A model generated the notes under the pieces. The model worked only from the letters and a program-made list of their open reading frames with translations. It searched no databases and had not been told where the DNA came from. Positions 1-9,632 of a stretch of 20,942 nt of DNA are shown piece after piece. The first letter of the stretch is position 1, and each line of letters begins with the position of its first letter. The stretch comes from a virus, in IMG/VR virus record IMGVR_UViG_3300017782_000287, positions 1-20,942 of that record; one strand, given 5' to 3'. Both the position numbers and the translations under genes were made by a program.

Positions 1-3000
1 AGCAATGTCTGCATCATTTAATCCATTTTGGATAATTAAATTACCAATTGAGGTTTTTATATAACTATCAGTTCCATCGTGATAAATCTGTAAATCATTA
101 TCTGCACCAAAAGCAACCTTTGAATCATCTGCAAGTTCTAATATGTTATTAGTATTATCCCAATAAAGATTAGCAGTACTACTTATTGAATTTGTTCCAT
201 CCCAAAATGCTACCCTAGTAGCAACACCACTTCCATTTACTCCAAGAGTTCTTTCTATTACATTACCTGAAGAGTCAACAGCTAATGCTTTTACTGGAGT
301 TCCTGTTATTGTACCACTTCCGTAAGCACTTAACTTTAACGATCCTGCAAAAGTTGCGCTTAGATCTGGATTTAGCTGAAGTAAAACAGCTTCAGAGTTG
401 TAAGGAGAACTATGAGAAGTTCCTCTATATATTCTAAATGCATTACTATCGGAAGAACTTCTAGAAGATAAACTCCAATAAACGCCACTCCAACTTGTAG
501 CTGTGCCTGCGGTATCTCTACCAAATAATAAATCTGCTGGGGCATCACCTCTTGTGTCTATTCTTACAGTTCCTCTATTAGACAAACCGGTTACATCTCC
601 AATTCTTACTCTACTATTAAATCGAGCATCTCCTGCAAAAGTTGCTACAGACGTACTTGCATTTAAAGTCATTATACTTGAACCAGTACTTGATTTATAT
701 GCTATTGTATTTGTACCTGCTTCAAAATAATGATCTCCACCATAATCAAAAGTCAATCTTGAGTTTAATGTTACATTTCCTGAAAAAGTTGCATTTTGTG
801 ATGAGTCTAATAATAATGCTCTTGTTAATGCTGATCCTGTTTCTGTAAAAAATCCTAAACTGCTTATCGCACCACTACCTCGTAATGCTTGTATTCTTGC
901 CATAAACCTATTGGCAGTGTCATTGGAACTTGATTTAAAATCAATATTGTAACCTCCACCGTTATCAATATTATTATTATCAAAAAGAAGTTGAGTTGTA
1001 GGAGATGTTTGTGATACTGATGTGTTTGCTATTGTAACTGCACCTGCTGTAGTAACACTTCCTGCAAAAGTTGCGTTTTGTGAAGCGTTAAGTGTTAAAG
1101 CTGCGGTTGATCCGCCTGTTCTAAAAACTAATTCACCGCTAGCGTTACTTGCTGCAATATAATTAGATCCAGCTCTAAGTAATTGTAAAAATGCACTTGA
1201 TGTTGTTCCAATGCTAGTGTCTCCAGTAAACTTTGCAGTTCCAGTAACGTGAAGTTTAGTACTTGGGTTAGTATTTCCAATACCTACATCACCTCCATTA
1301 AAGTAACTATCTCCAGCAGTAGATATTTGTACTTGCCCTTGCTCACCATTAGAGTACATCTTGTAAACAGCATCATTATTACTGTCTATCTCCATTTTGA
1401 AAGATGAGTTAGTACCTTCTTTTATGACAAAAGCATCTGAGCTTGTAGCTGATTGTATTTCAAGATTTGCAGTAGGGCTATCAATTCCAATTCCTACTTT
1501 CCCATCGTGGTTAATTCTTACAGCTTCATCTAATGTTTCATCATTTTGTGTAACAAAGAATCCTAATCCTGTGCTAGAGTCTGAATCGCTTGCCACCTCT
1601 CTAATTGCAGCAATACTCGCTCCCACCATACTGTTTCCGGGTGTAGTTGCGTCATTACCCGCTATTCTAAATTTAATTCCTACCCCTTCACCTCCAAGTT
1701 GGTTAATTGTATTGCCATCATCTCTTGAAGAAATAGTATATGGATAATCTATAGTAGAGGCGGCAGATAATTGTTTACTAATCTCTAATAAAGAGGTAGG
1801 CGTAGCAGTCCCAATTCCTATATTGCCAGAACTATTAATACGCATTGCTTCGCCACCATTTGTTTCAAATAGAATATTTTTATTTGCGTCTTCTGCATAT
1901 AATTTTAAGTCTCCATCTGTTTTTATTGTAGCTGTTCCCGTACCTACATTTCTAAAAAGAATTTCTTTAGATCCATTAGCTGCGCTATCTAGCCTTAAAG
2001 TATTTCCTGTACCAAATATTTCTAATGGCGCACCCGGCACGTCAGTCCCTATACCTAACCTATCATTAGCATTGTCCCAATTGAAATTAGCGTTACTGCT
2101 TAAAACACTTGCCGCTGACCAAAAGGTGACTCTTGTTGCAGCTCCTCCTCCTGAGATTCCACCCCCCGCTGGAGCGGTCTCTATTATGTTTCCACTGCTG
2201 TCTATTTGTAAGTTTTTTACAGCTGTGCCTGTATGCGTTCCAGATCCATAAGAGTTTAACTGAACCTGACCATCAGAGTTATCTATTGTAAACCTTCTAG
2301 TTATTGTGTTTTCATCATCACTTATCGTGTCTATCCTAAATAAACCTGTCTGTTGTCTTATTAAACTGTTTACATCTGTAGTATCTGACTCTATAAGCTT
2401 AATGTCCATTATTGAACCAGTTAGCTTAACATTTCCTGCAACTTCAAGCTTTTCTTGAGGATTACTAGCACCAATACCAACATTACCTCCATTTAAATAT
2501 GAATCGCCATTAGAATTTAAAAGTACTTTTACTGAATTTCCTGCATTTTTAAATTGCAAGTTATAATCTCCGCTAACTGAATTTATAAGAAACTTAGTAT
2601 TGTTTGTGTCATTTTCTATTCTAAAGACAGTAGAAGTACCTGTCTGACTTATGCCAGATATGTGTAGCTTAGAACTAGGCAAAGTGGTTCCAATACCTAA
2701 ATCCCCATCATTATCTATAACTATTTTACTATTTCCTGCTTGTTTAAAGTTGGCAATTATCCCTGTTCCTGTTTGATTAACTTGTAAAAGATCTGTAGTT
2801 CTACTACCATCTATATGAAGCAATGAACCGGGATTATTAGTACCAATACCGACATTCCCTGAAGAAAGGATAGTTATTCTCTCAGCGTTATTAGCGTCAA
2901 TAGAAAGAGTATTTGTGTTATTGTTATAGGCTATTCCTCCCATTGAATTATCATCAGCATCACCAAATATTAAATACCCTTCAGCTGTTGCTTCTGTAAT

Positions 3001-4662
3001 AATTCTTATACCCTTGTTTCCACTTGAAGTATTAATAGATATATCTCCATCTACTTCTAAGGTTTTAGATGGTGAAGAGGTATTGACACCTAGTCTGTTA
3101 TTTGCTTCGTCTAAATGTATAAAGCTTGAGGCGGCAGTATTTGTAGCAGTACCAACCCATACTTTTCCTGTAGGTAGATTAGGCACATCATTACTCCTCA
3201 TTATTGAAGAGACAGTTAGTGATCCAGAATTACCCGTAGAAACCTTCCCTACCAATCCCATATTCTGAATTAGGTTAGTAGATCCTTGAGGTTTTGTTAG
3301 CGTTAAACCTCCGCTTGACTTAACATATATAGTGTCATTAATAGAAGGAGTAGATCCATCAATAGGCGATGTAATTAGATTTAACAGTTCTCCAGTAACT
3401 ATAACATAACCAGTACCGTTTTGAACTAAATCTCCAGTAAGCAGTCCTACTGCGGGCATTTTAGTAGCATCACCAGCTTCAGCGGGAGCTATCTCAATAA
3501 CATTAGTTGCCCCTACAGTTCCTGTTTTATACACAGGAGTTCCTTTATTTATCGTAGACCCTGAAGTGTTTTTACAAGCAATAAGAACATTTGATGCGGG
3601 ATCTGCCGTTGCTTGAGTAGTGTTAACCCAATTGCCAGTAGATGCTTGATAAGTTAAATACTGACCATCAGCGATAGACGATATGTCTACATCATTAATG
3701 TCATCAATGTCTAAAACGACAGTACCCGTTAATCCATTTACTGAAGTAACAGCATCTGTAGAATCAGACTTTTGCCAAACAGCACCATCATATATACATA
3801 GATCACCTATTTCAAAAGATATACTTCCACTACCTAAGTTTTGAGTACCCGCAACACTAACACGATACACATCTCCTGATGTTCCTGTGCCATCAGCAAG
3901 GGTTGGAGTATTAGTATTTGCGTTCCACGTTCCTAAATAAAGAAATACGCTAGATGGTAATTGTGAAGTTGGAATTTTACCACCACCATCAAGAGTAGCC
4001 ACGCCATTAGCAGCAGCTCTTTGACTAAGAGGAATAAATCTTCCGTCTATATCTACAGTTATAGTATTTGTGTCTCTTTTAGTAAGAGTAATAACTCCGT
4101 CTGTCGTGTCAAAAGCAGCAGAGGTAATAGTCTCATTATACGCTGCCGTCCAAGTAGCTTGAGTAGCATCTGTAGGTAGACTGTAACCAGTATCAAATCC
4201 TAAAGCTAGTGTTCCTGATGTTGTTACTGGATTACCACTTATATCAAAACCTGTAGGCACAGACATATCTACGCTAGTGACAGTACCAACAGTAGAGTTT
4301 ATAGTTATAGTATCTGTAGTAGGATTTGTAGCTATAGTTACTCCCGTTCCTCCAACGAAAGTAAGTGAGTTCGTTAATGAAGAGGCGACAACGTCTGTTT
4401 GGCCAGAGACGATAAGTCGATTAAATATACCTACACTTCTATTCTCCCATTGGTCTTCTTGAGAGTTATATACTATTAACTGATTATTTAAAGGTTCTGT
4501 TATGGATGGAGAAAATCCACCACCAACAGCACTGCCACCTACAGCCCCACGTATCTTAGCGAGTAAGGTGAAATAAGTAACTGTTTTATTTTTCTTTGTG
4601 CTTGGATCAAATAATGTAAACTGATCCTCTGGAGCTATTCTAAAATCTACTTGTACGGCCAT
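1..4662 (-). CDS. Giant tail fibre / receptor-binding structural protein (C-terminus beyond window)
   Basis: The reading frame is open from the ATG at 4662 to the left edge, 1554 codons without a stop, so the protein is at least 1554 residues and its C-terminus is not seen. It is Gly/Ser/Thr/Asn-rich and low in Cys. Residues about 218-234 read GVATLDGGGKIPTSQLP and about 304-321 VTSVNGLTGTVVLDIDDI, both motifs known from phage tail fibres. From about residue 516 to 1144 there are eight copies of a G-I-G-T-x-x-P-x-x-x-L-x-(V/I) motif, for example NVGIGTNNP, DLGIGTTLP, NIGIGTATP. Such repeats are typical of long trimeric fibres, often ending in an S74-type chaperone domain, which would lie outside the window. 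A 60-residue module is duplicated (802-864 and 1444-1503). The gene follows the portal gene in the late direction, 41 bases away, and seems to have its own -7 box. An adhesin-like structural protein other than a fibre is the main alternative. Confidence 0.85.
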   Translation of the reverse strand, partial: MAVQVDFRIAPEDQFTLFDPSTKKNKTVTYFTLLAKIRGAVGGSAVGGGFSPSITEPLNNQLIVYNSQEDQWENRSVGIFNRLIVSGQTDVVASSLTNSLTFVGGTGVTIATNPTTDTITINSTVGTVTSVDMSVPTGFDISGNPVTTSGTLALGFDTGYSLPTDATQATWTAAYNETITSAAFDTTDGVITLTKRDTNTITVDIDGRFIPLSQRAAANGVATLDGGGKIPTSQLPSSVFLYLGTWNANTNTPTLADGTGTSGDVYRVSVAGTQNLGSGSISFEIGDLCIYDGAVWQKSDSTDAVTSVNGLTGTVVLDIDDINDVDISSIADGQYLTYQASTGNWVNTTQATADPASNVLIACKNTSGSTINKGTPVYKTGTVGATNVIEIAPAEAGDATKMPAVGLLTGDLVQNGTGYVIVTGELLNLITSPIDGSTPSINDTIYVKSSGGLTLTKPQGSTNLIQNMGLVGKVSTGNSGSLTVSSIMRSNDVPNLPTGKVWVGTATNTAASSFIHLDEANNRLGVNTSSPSKTLEVDGDISINTSSGNKGIRIITEATAEGYLIFGDADDNSMGGIAYNNNTNTLSIDANNAERITILSSGNVGIGTNNPGSLLHIDGSRTTDLLQVNQTGTGIIANFKQAGNSKIVIDNDGDLGIGTTLPSSKLHISGISQTGTSTVFRIENDTNNTKFLINSVSGDYNLQFKNAGNSVKVLLNSNGDSYLNGGNVGIGASNPQEKLEVAGNVKLTGSIMDIKLIESDTTDVNSLIRQQTGLFRIDTISDDENTITRRFTIDNSDGQVQLNSYGSGTHTGTAVKNLQIDSSGNIIETAPAGGGISGGGAATRVTFWSAASVLSSNANFNWDNANDRLGIGTDVPGAPLEIFGTGNTLRLDSAANGSKEILFRNVGTGTATIKTDGDLKLYAEDANKNILFETNGGEAMRINSSGNIGIGTATPTSLLEISKQLSAASTIDYPYTISSRDDGNTINQLGGEGVGIKFRIAGNDATTPGNSMVGASIAAIREVASDSDSSTGLGFFVTQNDETLDEAVRINHDGKVGIGIDSPTANLEIQSATSSDAFVIKEGTNSSFKMEIDSNNDAVYKMYSNGEQGQVQISTAGDSYFNGGDVGIGNTNPSTKLHVTGTAKFTGDTSIGTTSSAFLQLLRAGSNYIAASNASGELVFRTGGSTAALTLNASQNATFAGSVTTAGAVTIANTSVSQTSPTTQLLFDNNNIDNGGGYNIDFKSSSNDTANRFMARIQALRGSGAISSLGFFTETGSALTRALLLDSSQNATFSGNVTLNSRLTFDYGGDHYFEAGTNTIAYKSSTGSSIMTLNASTSVATFAGDARFNSRVRIGDVTGLSNRGTVRIDTRGDAPADLLFGRDTAGTATSWSGVYWSLSSRSSSDSNAFRIYRGTSHSSPYNSEAVLLQLNPDLSATFAGSLKLSAYGSGTITGTPVKALAVDSSGNVIERTLGVNGSGVATRVAFWDGTNSISSTANLYWDNTNNILELADDSKVAFGADNDLQIYHDGTDSYIKTSIGNLIIQNGLNDADIA
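154..333 (-). repeat. Duplicated fibre module, copy 2
   Basis: This codes for about 60 residues (1444-1503) starting LSAYGSGTITGTPVKALAVD, then SSGNVIE, ATRVAFW and ending YWDN. It matches the copy at 2071-2259 in order and spacing: YGSGT, TGT, VK, L, D-SSGN-IE, ATRV-FW, SS-AN, WDN. The two copies are about 640 residues apart, so this is an internal duplication rather than a short tandem repeat. Confidence 0.7.
2071..2259 (-). repeat. Duplicated fibre module, copy 1
   Basis: This codes for residues 802-864, starting LNSYGSGTHTGTAVKNLQID, then SSGNIIE, a short Gly-rich insert, ATRVTFW and ending FNWDN. The matching copy lies at 154-333. Copy 1 is three residues longer because of the Gly-rich insert. 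Confidence 0.7.
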
Positions 4663-4666
4663 AGCA

Positions 4667-4674
4667 CAAATTTA
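4667..4674 (-). promoter_or_regulatory. -7 promoter box before the giant fibre gene
   Basis: The minus strand reads TAAATTTG, a match to the Bacteroidota -7 consensus TAnnTTTG, only four bases before the ATG at 4662. Transcription from it would give a nearly leaderless message. I see no clear -33 TTTG at the usual 17-23 base spacing, so support comes from the -7 box and its position after a likely terminator. Confidence 0.4.
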
Positions 4675-4675
4675 C

Positions 4676-4704
4676 AAAAAGAAAGGGGGCGGGTTACCTT
4701 CGCC
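4676..4704 (-). terminator. Possible intrinsic terminator after the portal gene
   Basis: On the minus strand, starting at the last base of the portal stop codon, the sequence can fold as GGCG (AA bulge) GG, loop TAA, CC CGCC. A pyrimidine-rich run CCCTTTCTTTTT follows. The stem is short, six G-C pairs with a bulge, so strength is uncertain. Its position between the portal stop and the -7 box of the fibre gene fits a transcript boundary. Confidence 0.35.
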
Positions 4705-7151
4705 TATTGCTGTTCTTCATTAAGAAGAACGTCTACAATATTCTCTTCATCCTCAAGCTCAGATCTTTCTCCTTTTCTTTGGGAGATTAACTTGCTTTGT
4801 TGAACAGCTTGCTTTTTAACACGATCATCCTTTCGGTCTTCTTTCTCGCTCTCTAAGGTTTGCTTAACGCCAGACTCTATCCTTTGCTCGGCAATGCCAA
4901 AGTTACCTTTTAAGTTTTCAAGCTGCATCTTTAACTCATACTCCAATTGCATAAGCTGAGCTTTTGCCTGAGTCTCTATCTGTATTCTTTGAGCGTCAAT
5001 CTGAGCTTTCATCTGCTCCTCTTGCATCTTTCCTTGAGAGCTAGCCATCGCTGTTTGCTGATTCATCTGTGCTTGCATCTGAGAATTCATAGCAGCAGTT
5101 TCTTGTTGCTGTTTAATCCTCTTCTTTCTACGAACAACTAGTAGTCTTTCCGCTTGGTCAATATCTCTTAGTTGCCTAATTGCAATTGCATCTTCTAAGT
5201 CAATCTCTTTCTGAGCTAGAGCTACTTGAATGTTTTGCTCTAAGTAAGCCTTGTCTACATCATTCATATCGCTAACGACACGAACACCAAAATTATACAT
5301 AGGTAGCTTAGAGAAAGAACTAAGAACACTCATATTCTCTTTACCTATAGCCTTCTCATACGCTTGATACAATATAGTCTTAGGAGGAATTATTTGTAAG
5401 CATTTAACTATATCCTCGCAAACCCTTCTGTATAAAACTAAAGAGGCGTTTGTTATATCATATAAAGCATTATTTCCTGCCGCTAATTGCTGTTGTCTAA
5501 CACCTACTAGCTGATCCCCCTTTGGAGATGTGCCATCCATAACTTCATTGATACCCGTAGCATCACGAATCATTCTTAGATAGTGATTGTATAAAGCTAT
5601 AAGCTCATTGATATTTCTGATGGTATTATCTAAAGGACGAACCGGTGGGTTCTGGAATCCTCCTTCCGGGTTCTTGCTCCTATAATAAAAGACACCTGTC
5701 TGTTCGTAGATGTCTTGAATATCTAGTGGTTGCAACTCTCCTCCCCGACCTAATTGGACATTTTCTAGTCCTTCGATATCGACAAGAAGACCGTCTGGCT
5801 TTGCCTTAGCAATTGCTTGCTGAATCTTGAGGTGAGACAATTGTAGCTGATCTGCGAATCCTATTACTCCAGAAACTATGGATTTAGGGATCATTCTTCG
5901 GATGTTTGTTGCAATCGCACTATAGCTCATACGTGTACGGCTTAGGTCGTGTACATTCTTTGGTACATTCTTTTTTAAGCCATAATTATATATGTGTTCT
6001 GTTCCTATGATAAAGCAACCACCATATAGCGTAGAATTCTGCATATAAACAGCCTCTCTATCATAAACACTATTTGTTGGTGCTGAGTACTTATTTCCTT
6101 TATGGTAAAAACCAATATTTCCATAAGCAGATTCTTTCTTTTCGAATATAACATTGTCTACACTCACAAACTCAAAGTCCATAACCTGTATAGTGTACTC
6201 GTCATATCCATAGTTATATCTATCAAGGTTACCATCGTATGTTGAAGAGCCTATTATGTTAGGGTTATTACCATATCGGTTCATAACCGTCTTAGCCATA
6301 TTCTTATACTGCTCTTCTGTAAACTGATCTCCAGCGACTCTCTTCAACTCAGAGATAGACATCCTTTCAATATGTCCAGCATAAACGATATCAGAAAAGT
6401 TAGGGTCGTCAGTATAGCTATGAATAAAATAAGCAGGATCTACATACTTAGTTACAATTCCGTAGTTAGGGTCATTCTCTCTCTTGACAACAGCCATACC
6501 TACATTAACTAAATCTTCTACATTTCTTCTGTAGATACGCTCATCAAAATCATTCCAAGAAAGGGTTAGGTTAATGCCTATCTGTGAAGCTATTTCTGAT
6601 GCTGTTTTTAAGTTAGTGTCTAAGAATATCTCTACCTCTTCTGGGGTATCAGGAAGCTGGTCTGGGTCTACCCTTACTTTTAATCCAGAAGCTTTAATTT
6701 CTTTAAGTCTTTCCTTTTCTTCCGTGTATAATTTTACTTTGTTTTTCTCAATGTCTTTTTCACTCCTAGATAAAGGGTCTATCGCCTCTACATTAGGATA
6801 CATCTTAGAAGAAAGGATTTTATTTACTACAATTTTTACAAACTTAGGAACAATTGGCACTGGAGTCCAATCTAATGACAGCATAGATCCATCACCGTTA
6901 TTCGGGTCTAAAGAAGACAGTATTTGTTTATATATTGAGGTATCTTGAGTCCCGTTTGCATAATCCCTTGACACTTCAAATTCCCTCCACCTTTTGGAGT
7001 ATAGAGAGCCATCAATATCTACGCCTCCCCATTGAGAGTATATCGCTTTAGCATACTGTAACCCATATTGCTTTGTTAGCTTTTTGGGCTGCTCCGCTAA
7101 CGGATCAGGAAAAATAGACTCATAATTTGATGAGCTTCCAGTGTAATTCAT
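4704..7151 (-). CDS. Portal protein (dodecameric DNA-entry channel)
   Basis: The 815-residue product is called a portal from its position directly downstream of the large terminase, its length, and its overall character. The N-terminal two thirds is mixed alpha/beta. It includes VPIVPKFVKIVVNKILSSKM (clip/wing-type start) and a segment around 510-545, LIALYNHYLRMIRDATGINE, followed by TSPKGDQLVGVRQQ, features shared with long portals of Bacteroidota podovirus-like phages. From about residue 672 to the end the protein is a Gln/Met/Lys/Glu-rich, strongly helical, probably coiled-coil tail, matching the extended crown/barrel of such portals. It would form the ring through which the terminase pumps DNA at the capsid vertex. 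The start ATG at 7151 lies 19 bases after a TATCTTTG box. The gene is 37 bases from the terminase stop. Confidence 0.8.
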   Translation of the reverse strand: MNYTGSSSNYESIFPDPLAEQPKKLTKQYGLQYAKAIYSQWGGVDIDGSLYSKRWREFEVSRDYANGTQDTSIYKQILSSLDPNNGDGSMLSLDWTPVPIVPKFVKIVVNKILSSKMYPNVEAIDPLSRSEKDIEKNKVKLYTEEKERLKEIKASGLKVRVDPDQLPDTPEEVEIFLDTNLKTASEIASQIGINLTLSWNDFDERIYRRNVEDLVNVGMAVVKRENDPNYGIVTKYVDPAYFIHSYTDDPNFSDIVYAGHIERMSISELKRVAGDQFTEEQYKNMAKTVMNRYGNNPNIIGSSTYDGNLDRYNYGYDEYTIQVMDFEFVSVDNVIFEKKESAYGNIGFYHKGNKYSAPTNSVYDREAVYMQNSTLYGGCFIIGTEHIYNYGLKKNVPKNVHDLSRTRMSYSAIATNIRRMIPKSIVSGVIGFADQLQLSHLKIQQAIAKAKPDGLLVDIEGLENVQLGRGGELQPLDIQDIYEQTGVFYYRSKNPEGGFQNPPVRPLDNTIRNINELIALYNHYLRMIRDATGINEVMDGTSPKGDQLVGVRQQQLAAGNNALYDITNASLVLYRRVCEDIVKCLQIIPPKTILYQAYEKAIGKENMSVLSSFSKLPMYNFGVRVVSDMNDVDKAYLEQNIQVALAQKEIDLEDAIAIRQLRDIDQAERLLVVRRKKRIKQQQETAAMNSQMQAQMNQQTAMASSQGKMQEEQMKAQIDAQRIQIETQAKAQLMQLEYELKMQLENLKGNFGIAEQRIESGVKQTLESEKEDRKDDRVKKQAVQQSKLISQRKGERSELEDEENIVDVLLNEEQQ

Positions 7152-7170
7152 TTAGTAAATGCTTTGTGTA

Positions 7171-7178
7171 CAAAGATA
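7171..7178 (-). promoter_or_regulatory. Late-type -7 promoter box before the portal gene
   Basis: The minus strand reads TATCTTTG followed by TACA, 19 bases before the portal ATG. The word TGTACAAAGATACA on the plus strand is identical at this site and before the 324-residue fibre gene (11705-11716 area), which suggests a shared late promoter or operator. No convincing -33 element was found. Confidence 0.5.
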
Positions 7179-7188
7179 CAGATAAGAA

Positions 7189-9309
7189 TTAACGCTTAAT
7201 TGGGCGTACTTTCCTAAAAAACACCTTGCTTTCAAAGTCTGTTTTAATTTTTTGTTTAACATTTTTTTGTGCTGCCATAAGAGCTAATCCACTAGATATT
7301 GATAAGTCAAATTTAGTACGATCATCTATCTTAAAGTTAATCCAATCTTCTAAAGTTCTATTAAAATACATATTTCCATAGTTCCCAGTCTCGTGATGTA
7401 CACCTACGTGATCGTGAATATACGCCTCAATTGCCTGAGCGTGAGCTTGTATGATATCTTGAGAGTTAGAAGGTATGCCTTTTGTCTTTGTCTTTATGTG
7501 GTTTGAAACTGCTCCTAGATGAGCGGGCCTATCCATAAGATAACCATCATAACCCCTTGCCTCAAAATATCTTGCAATTCCATATTTATTGTTCTCTATA
7601 AGTATTGGATAACCATAAAACTTAGCAGCCATAAGAATATCTTCATAGAATATTTTTGCTAATGGAGGTCTACTTGCATACTCAGCAACGAACATATTTG
7701 AAGGGTGTTGTATAGAAAACTTATTATAAATATGACAAGCTCCTTTTGAAGATCTGTAGTCAACAGTAGTATCTATATCATATGAGTCAACACCGCCACA
7801 CCCTAACGTCTGATTAGGAGGGACAATCTTGTTGTTTTCTACTTTTCTTAGATTCCTCAGATCTGCTGGAGGTAACCAGCTTATTCTCCATCGACCATTA
7901 ACATCGGGTTTAAATAGAACCTTTGTGTCTTGCTTGCCGTTCTCCCAAACAAAGTTACCTACGACAATTGGATTTGGATACAGATCATCGTTATACTGAG
8001 TCTGCTCATAAATCTTTTGTATGTTAAACAAGCTACTCTTTGTAGAATCTCTAAACGCCTCCTCTTCAGTAAAAGGAAACTGTCTGATTATTTCGTTAAG
8101 TTCATAGCTGTTGTGTTGTTGACCCTTGCGTTCATTTTTTAAAAAAGTCTTAGCACCTATTTCCGTAGGAGTTCCGTCTTCGGTAAGAACCATAGACTCT
8201 GGGTCATCGATTATAGGATTGCCGTACTGATCAAAGAATCCTTCTAGTGCCTCATAGGCAGGAATGAATATTGAGTAAAGACCACTCTTTGTTCTTCCGT
8301 TTTCGTTTCTATCTAAAGGATCTGAATCTTTATATAAGTCTCTGTATTCACGACCCCCTTTGTCTAACGGATTTACTGTAGATCCTACTAACGATTTACC
8401 TATAACTCTTCTACCTACCAAAAGACAAGTTCTGTGTATTCTCCACACCTCTCGTATATCAATCCCTTTCTCAAACTTACCCGCCTCATCTAAGAATAAA
8501 AGGTGAGTCTTTGATCCGTCATATGCATTACTAACAGTATTCTTCCAATTTATTATTGTATCTAAAGCTTCGCCCTTTTGAACACTCTTGTTCTTTTTTG
8601 TAATTCTCTTTGAAGGCTCTCTGAATGCTAACTCTTGACGAGGGTTTGTTGTACCGTCAAGAATAGGCTGAAAGAAAAATGGATAAGACTTGTATATAGG
8701 GACTACCTTACTTGAGAATACTGCCGACTGAGCATCCGTTCCAGTTTTACTCATTATGCCTAACAGCTTTTCTTTTACCTGAGTAGCCTCATTTACCATT
8801 ATGCTAGAACTCATATTTGTGTACCCGGATCTTCTACACTTAGTGTATATCTGACCCATACATCTTGGATCAGCCTCGCAAGCAGAGAAGTGAATAAACA
8901 GCCTTCTTTGAAATTCTAAATAACTAGGATATCCGATATCTATCTTACTCCATTGCAAAAACATATAGTGATGACCGGTAATGTATGTTGGAACACCATT
9001 ATTGTAAAACCAAACACCTTCTCGCCTTCTTCTAAATTCTTGCTCTATGTATGGAGCATACTTTTGTTGGAATTCTTTGGGGGCTGAATACCAATCTTCC
9101 ATAGAAGTTACAGTATTTAAATCTTTAGGCATATCATACCTTCTCCAATGCTGATCTTTTTTTGGGAGGTCGTGAAATAGTATGTCTTTCTTTTTAGGCT
9201 TCTTTGGTAATTGTATGTTTAAACAAGCAATTTCTTCTATGTCTCCTTCCGTATCATTAAAACATACATTAATAATCGCTTGATCGTCTATAATTTTAAG
9301 ACCCGCCAT
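7189..9309 (-). CDS. terL: Terminase large subunit (DNA-packaging ATPase/nuclease)
   Basis: The 706-residue protein has the layout of a large terminase. Walker B is HLLFLDEAG (about 269-277, Asp274-Glu275), a coupling-type motif GSTVNP lies at 309-314, and an RNase H-like nuclease half follows with GVDSYD (Asp508), ILIENN (Glu572) and DRTKFD (Asp668) as likely metal ligands. The expected Walker A site is the deviant KCRRSGYTN (157-165), with Arg-Arg-Ser-Gly instead of a GKT/GKS loop. Deviant Walker A loops are known in terminases. The enzyme would drive DNA into the prohead through the portal and cut the concatemer. Its ATG overlaps the stop codon of the upstream gene (TAATG), so translation is probably coupled. 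The upstream gene is a candidate small terminase and the downstream one is the portal. Confidence 0.92.
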   Translation of the reverse strand: MAGLKIIDDQAIINVCFNDTEGDIEEIACLNIQLPKKPKKKDILFHDLPKKDQHWRRYDMPKDLNTVTSMEDWYSAPKEFQQKYAPYIEQEFRRRREGVWFYNNGVPTYITGHHYMFLQWSKIDIGYPSYLEFQRRLFIHFSACEADPRCMGQIYTKCRRSGYTNMSSSIMVNEATQVKEKLLGIMSKTGTDAQSAVFSSKVVPIYKSYPFFFQPILDGTTNPRQELAFREPSKRITKKNKSVQKGEALDTIINWKNTVSNAYDGSKTHLLFLDEAGKFEKGIDIREVWRIHRTCLLVGRRVIGKSLVGSTVNPLDKGGREYRDLYKDSDPLDRNENGRTKSGLYSIFIPAYEALEGFFDQYGNPIIDDPESMVLTEDGTPTEIGAKTFLKNERKGQQHNSYELNEIIRQFPFTEEEAFRDSTKSSLFNIQKIYEQTQYNDDLYPNPIVVGNFVWENGKQDTKVLFKPDVNGRWRISWLPPADLRNLRKVENNKIVPPNQTLGCGGVDSYDIDTTVDYRSSKGACHIYNKFSIQHPSNMFVAEYASRPPLAKIFYEDILMAAKFYGYPILIENNKYGIARYFEARGYDGYLMDRPAHLGAVSNHIKTKTKGIPSNSQDIIQAHAQAIEAYIHDHVGVHHETGNYGNMYFNRTLEDWINFKIDDRTKFDLSISSGLALMAAQKNVKQKIKTDFESKVFFRKVRPIKR

Positions 9310-9632
9310 TATTTTTTAACGAATTTTTCTGCAAAACCTCCTCGATAATCTATCTCTTTAGATATTTCACCATTATCTCCTAATGATGACACTAATTCCT
9401 CTAACTTTTGACGCTCTATAATTAACTCCTTGCAAGCCAATGCGGTATCCTTAATAGCTTGAAGTTCTGCTTTACGTGCAGACCCCGTAAGGTCTTGATC
9501 TACAGGCTTTTGTATTTCTGAAGTCATATTCTTAATTGCTGACTCCATAGCTTTAATTAAATCTACTGATGCTTTAGCTGTTGTAAATTTTACTTTTCTA
9601 CTATTGTTAGATTTTGAATTAGCACTCTCCAT
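9309..9632 (-). CDS. Putative terminase small subunit
   Basis: The 107-residue protein is charged and mostly helical. The first 20 residues are Ser/Asn/Lys-rich, then come helices AKASVDLIKAMESAIKNM and KAELQAIKDTALACKELIIE with a heptad-like pattern. I find no recognisable DNA-binding motif. The small terminase proposal rests on the position directly upstream of, and one base overlapping, the large terminase gene, and on size and helical nature. Its start lies inside the end of the GroES-like gene (43-base overlap). A packaging accessory or unrelated helical protein remains possible. Confidence 0.45.
   Translation of the reverse strand: MESANSKSNNSRKVKFTTAKASVDLIKAMESAIKNMTSEIQKPVDQDLTGSARKAELQAIKDTALACKELIIERQKLEELVSSLGDNGEISKEIDYRGGFAEKFVKK

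Noticed and set aside
503-3268. Several rightward open frames of 60-140 codons (503-730, 1397-1747, 1823-2251, 3014-3268)
   Set aside because: They lie opposite the giant fibre frame, which is continuous for 1554 codons with recognisable fibre motifs. Their products are low-complexity Leu/Ser/Val/Pro sequence, as expected from antisense of Gly/Asn/Thr-rich repeats.
1-4662. Diversity-generating retroelement target in the fibre gene
   Set aside because: No reverse transcriptase gene or adenine-biased template/variable repeat pair is visible; the duplicated module differs by ordinary divergence and is not at the C-terminus.
4704-9309. Firm assignment to crAss-like phages
   Set aside because: Portal and terminase look compatible, but no capsid gene is present, the gene after the portal is a fibre rather than the expected head genes, and no database comparison could be run.
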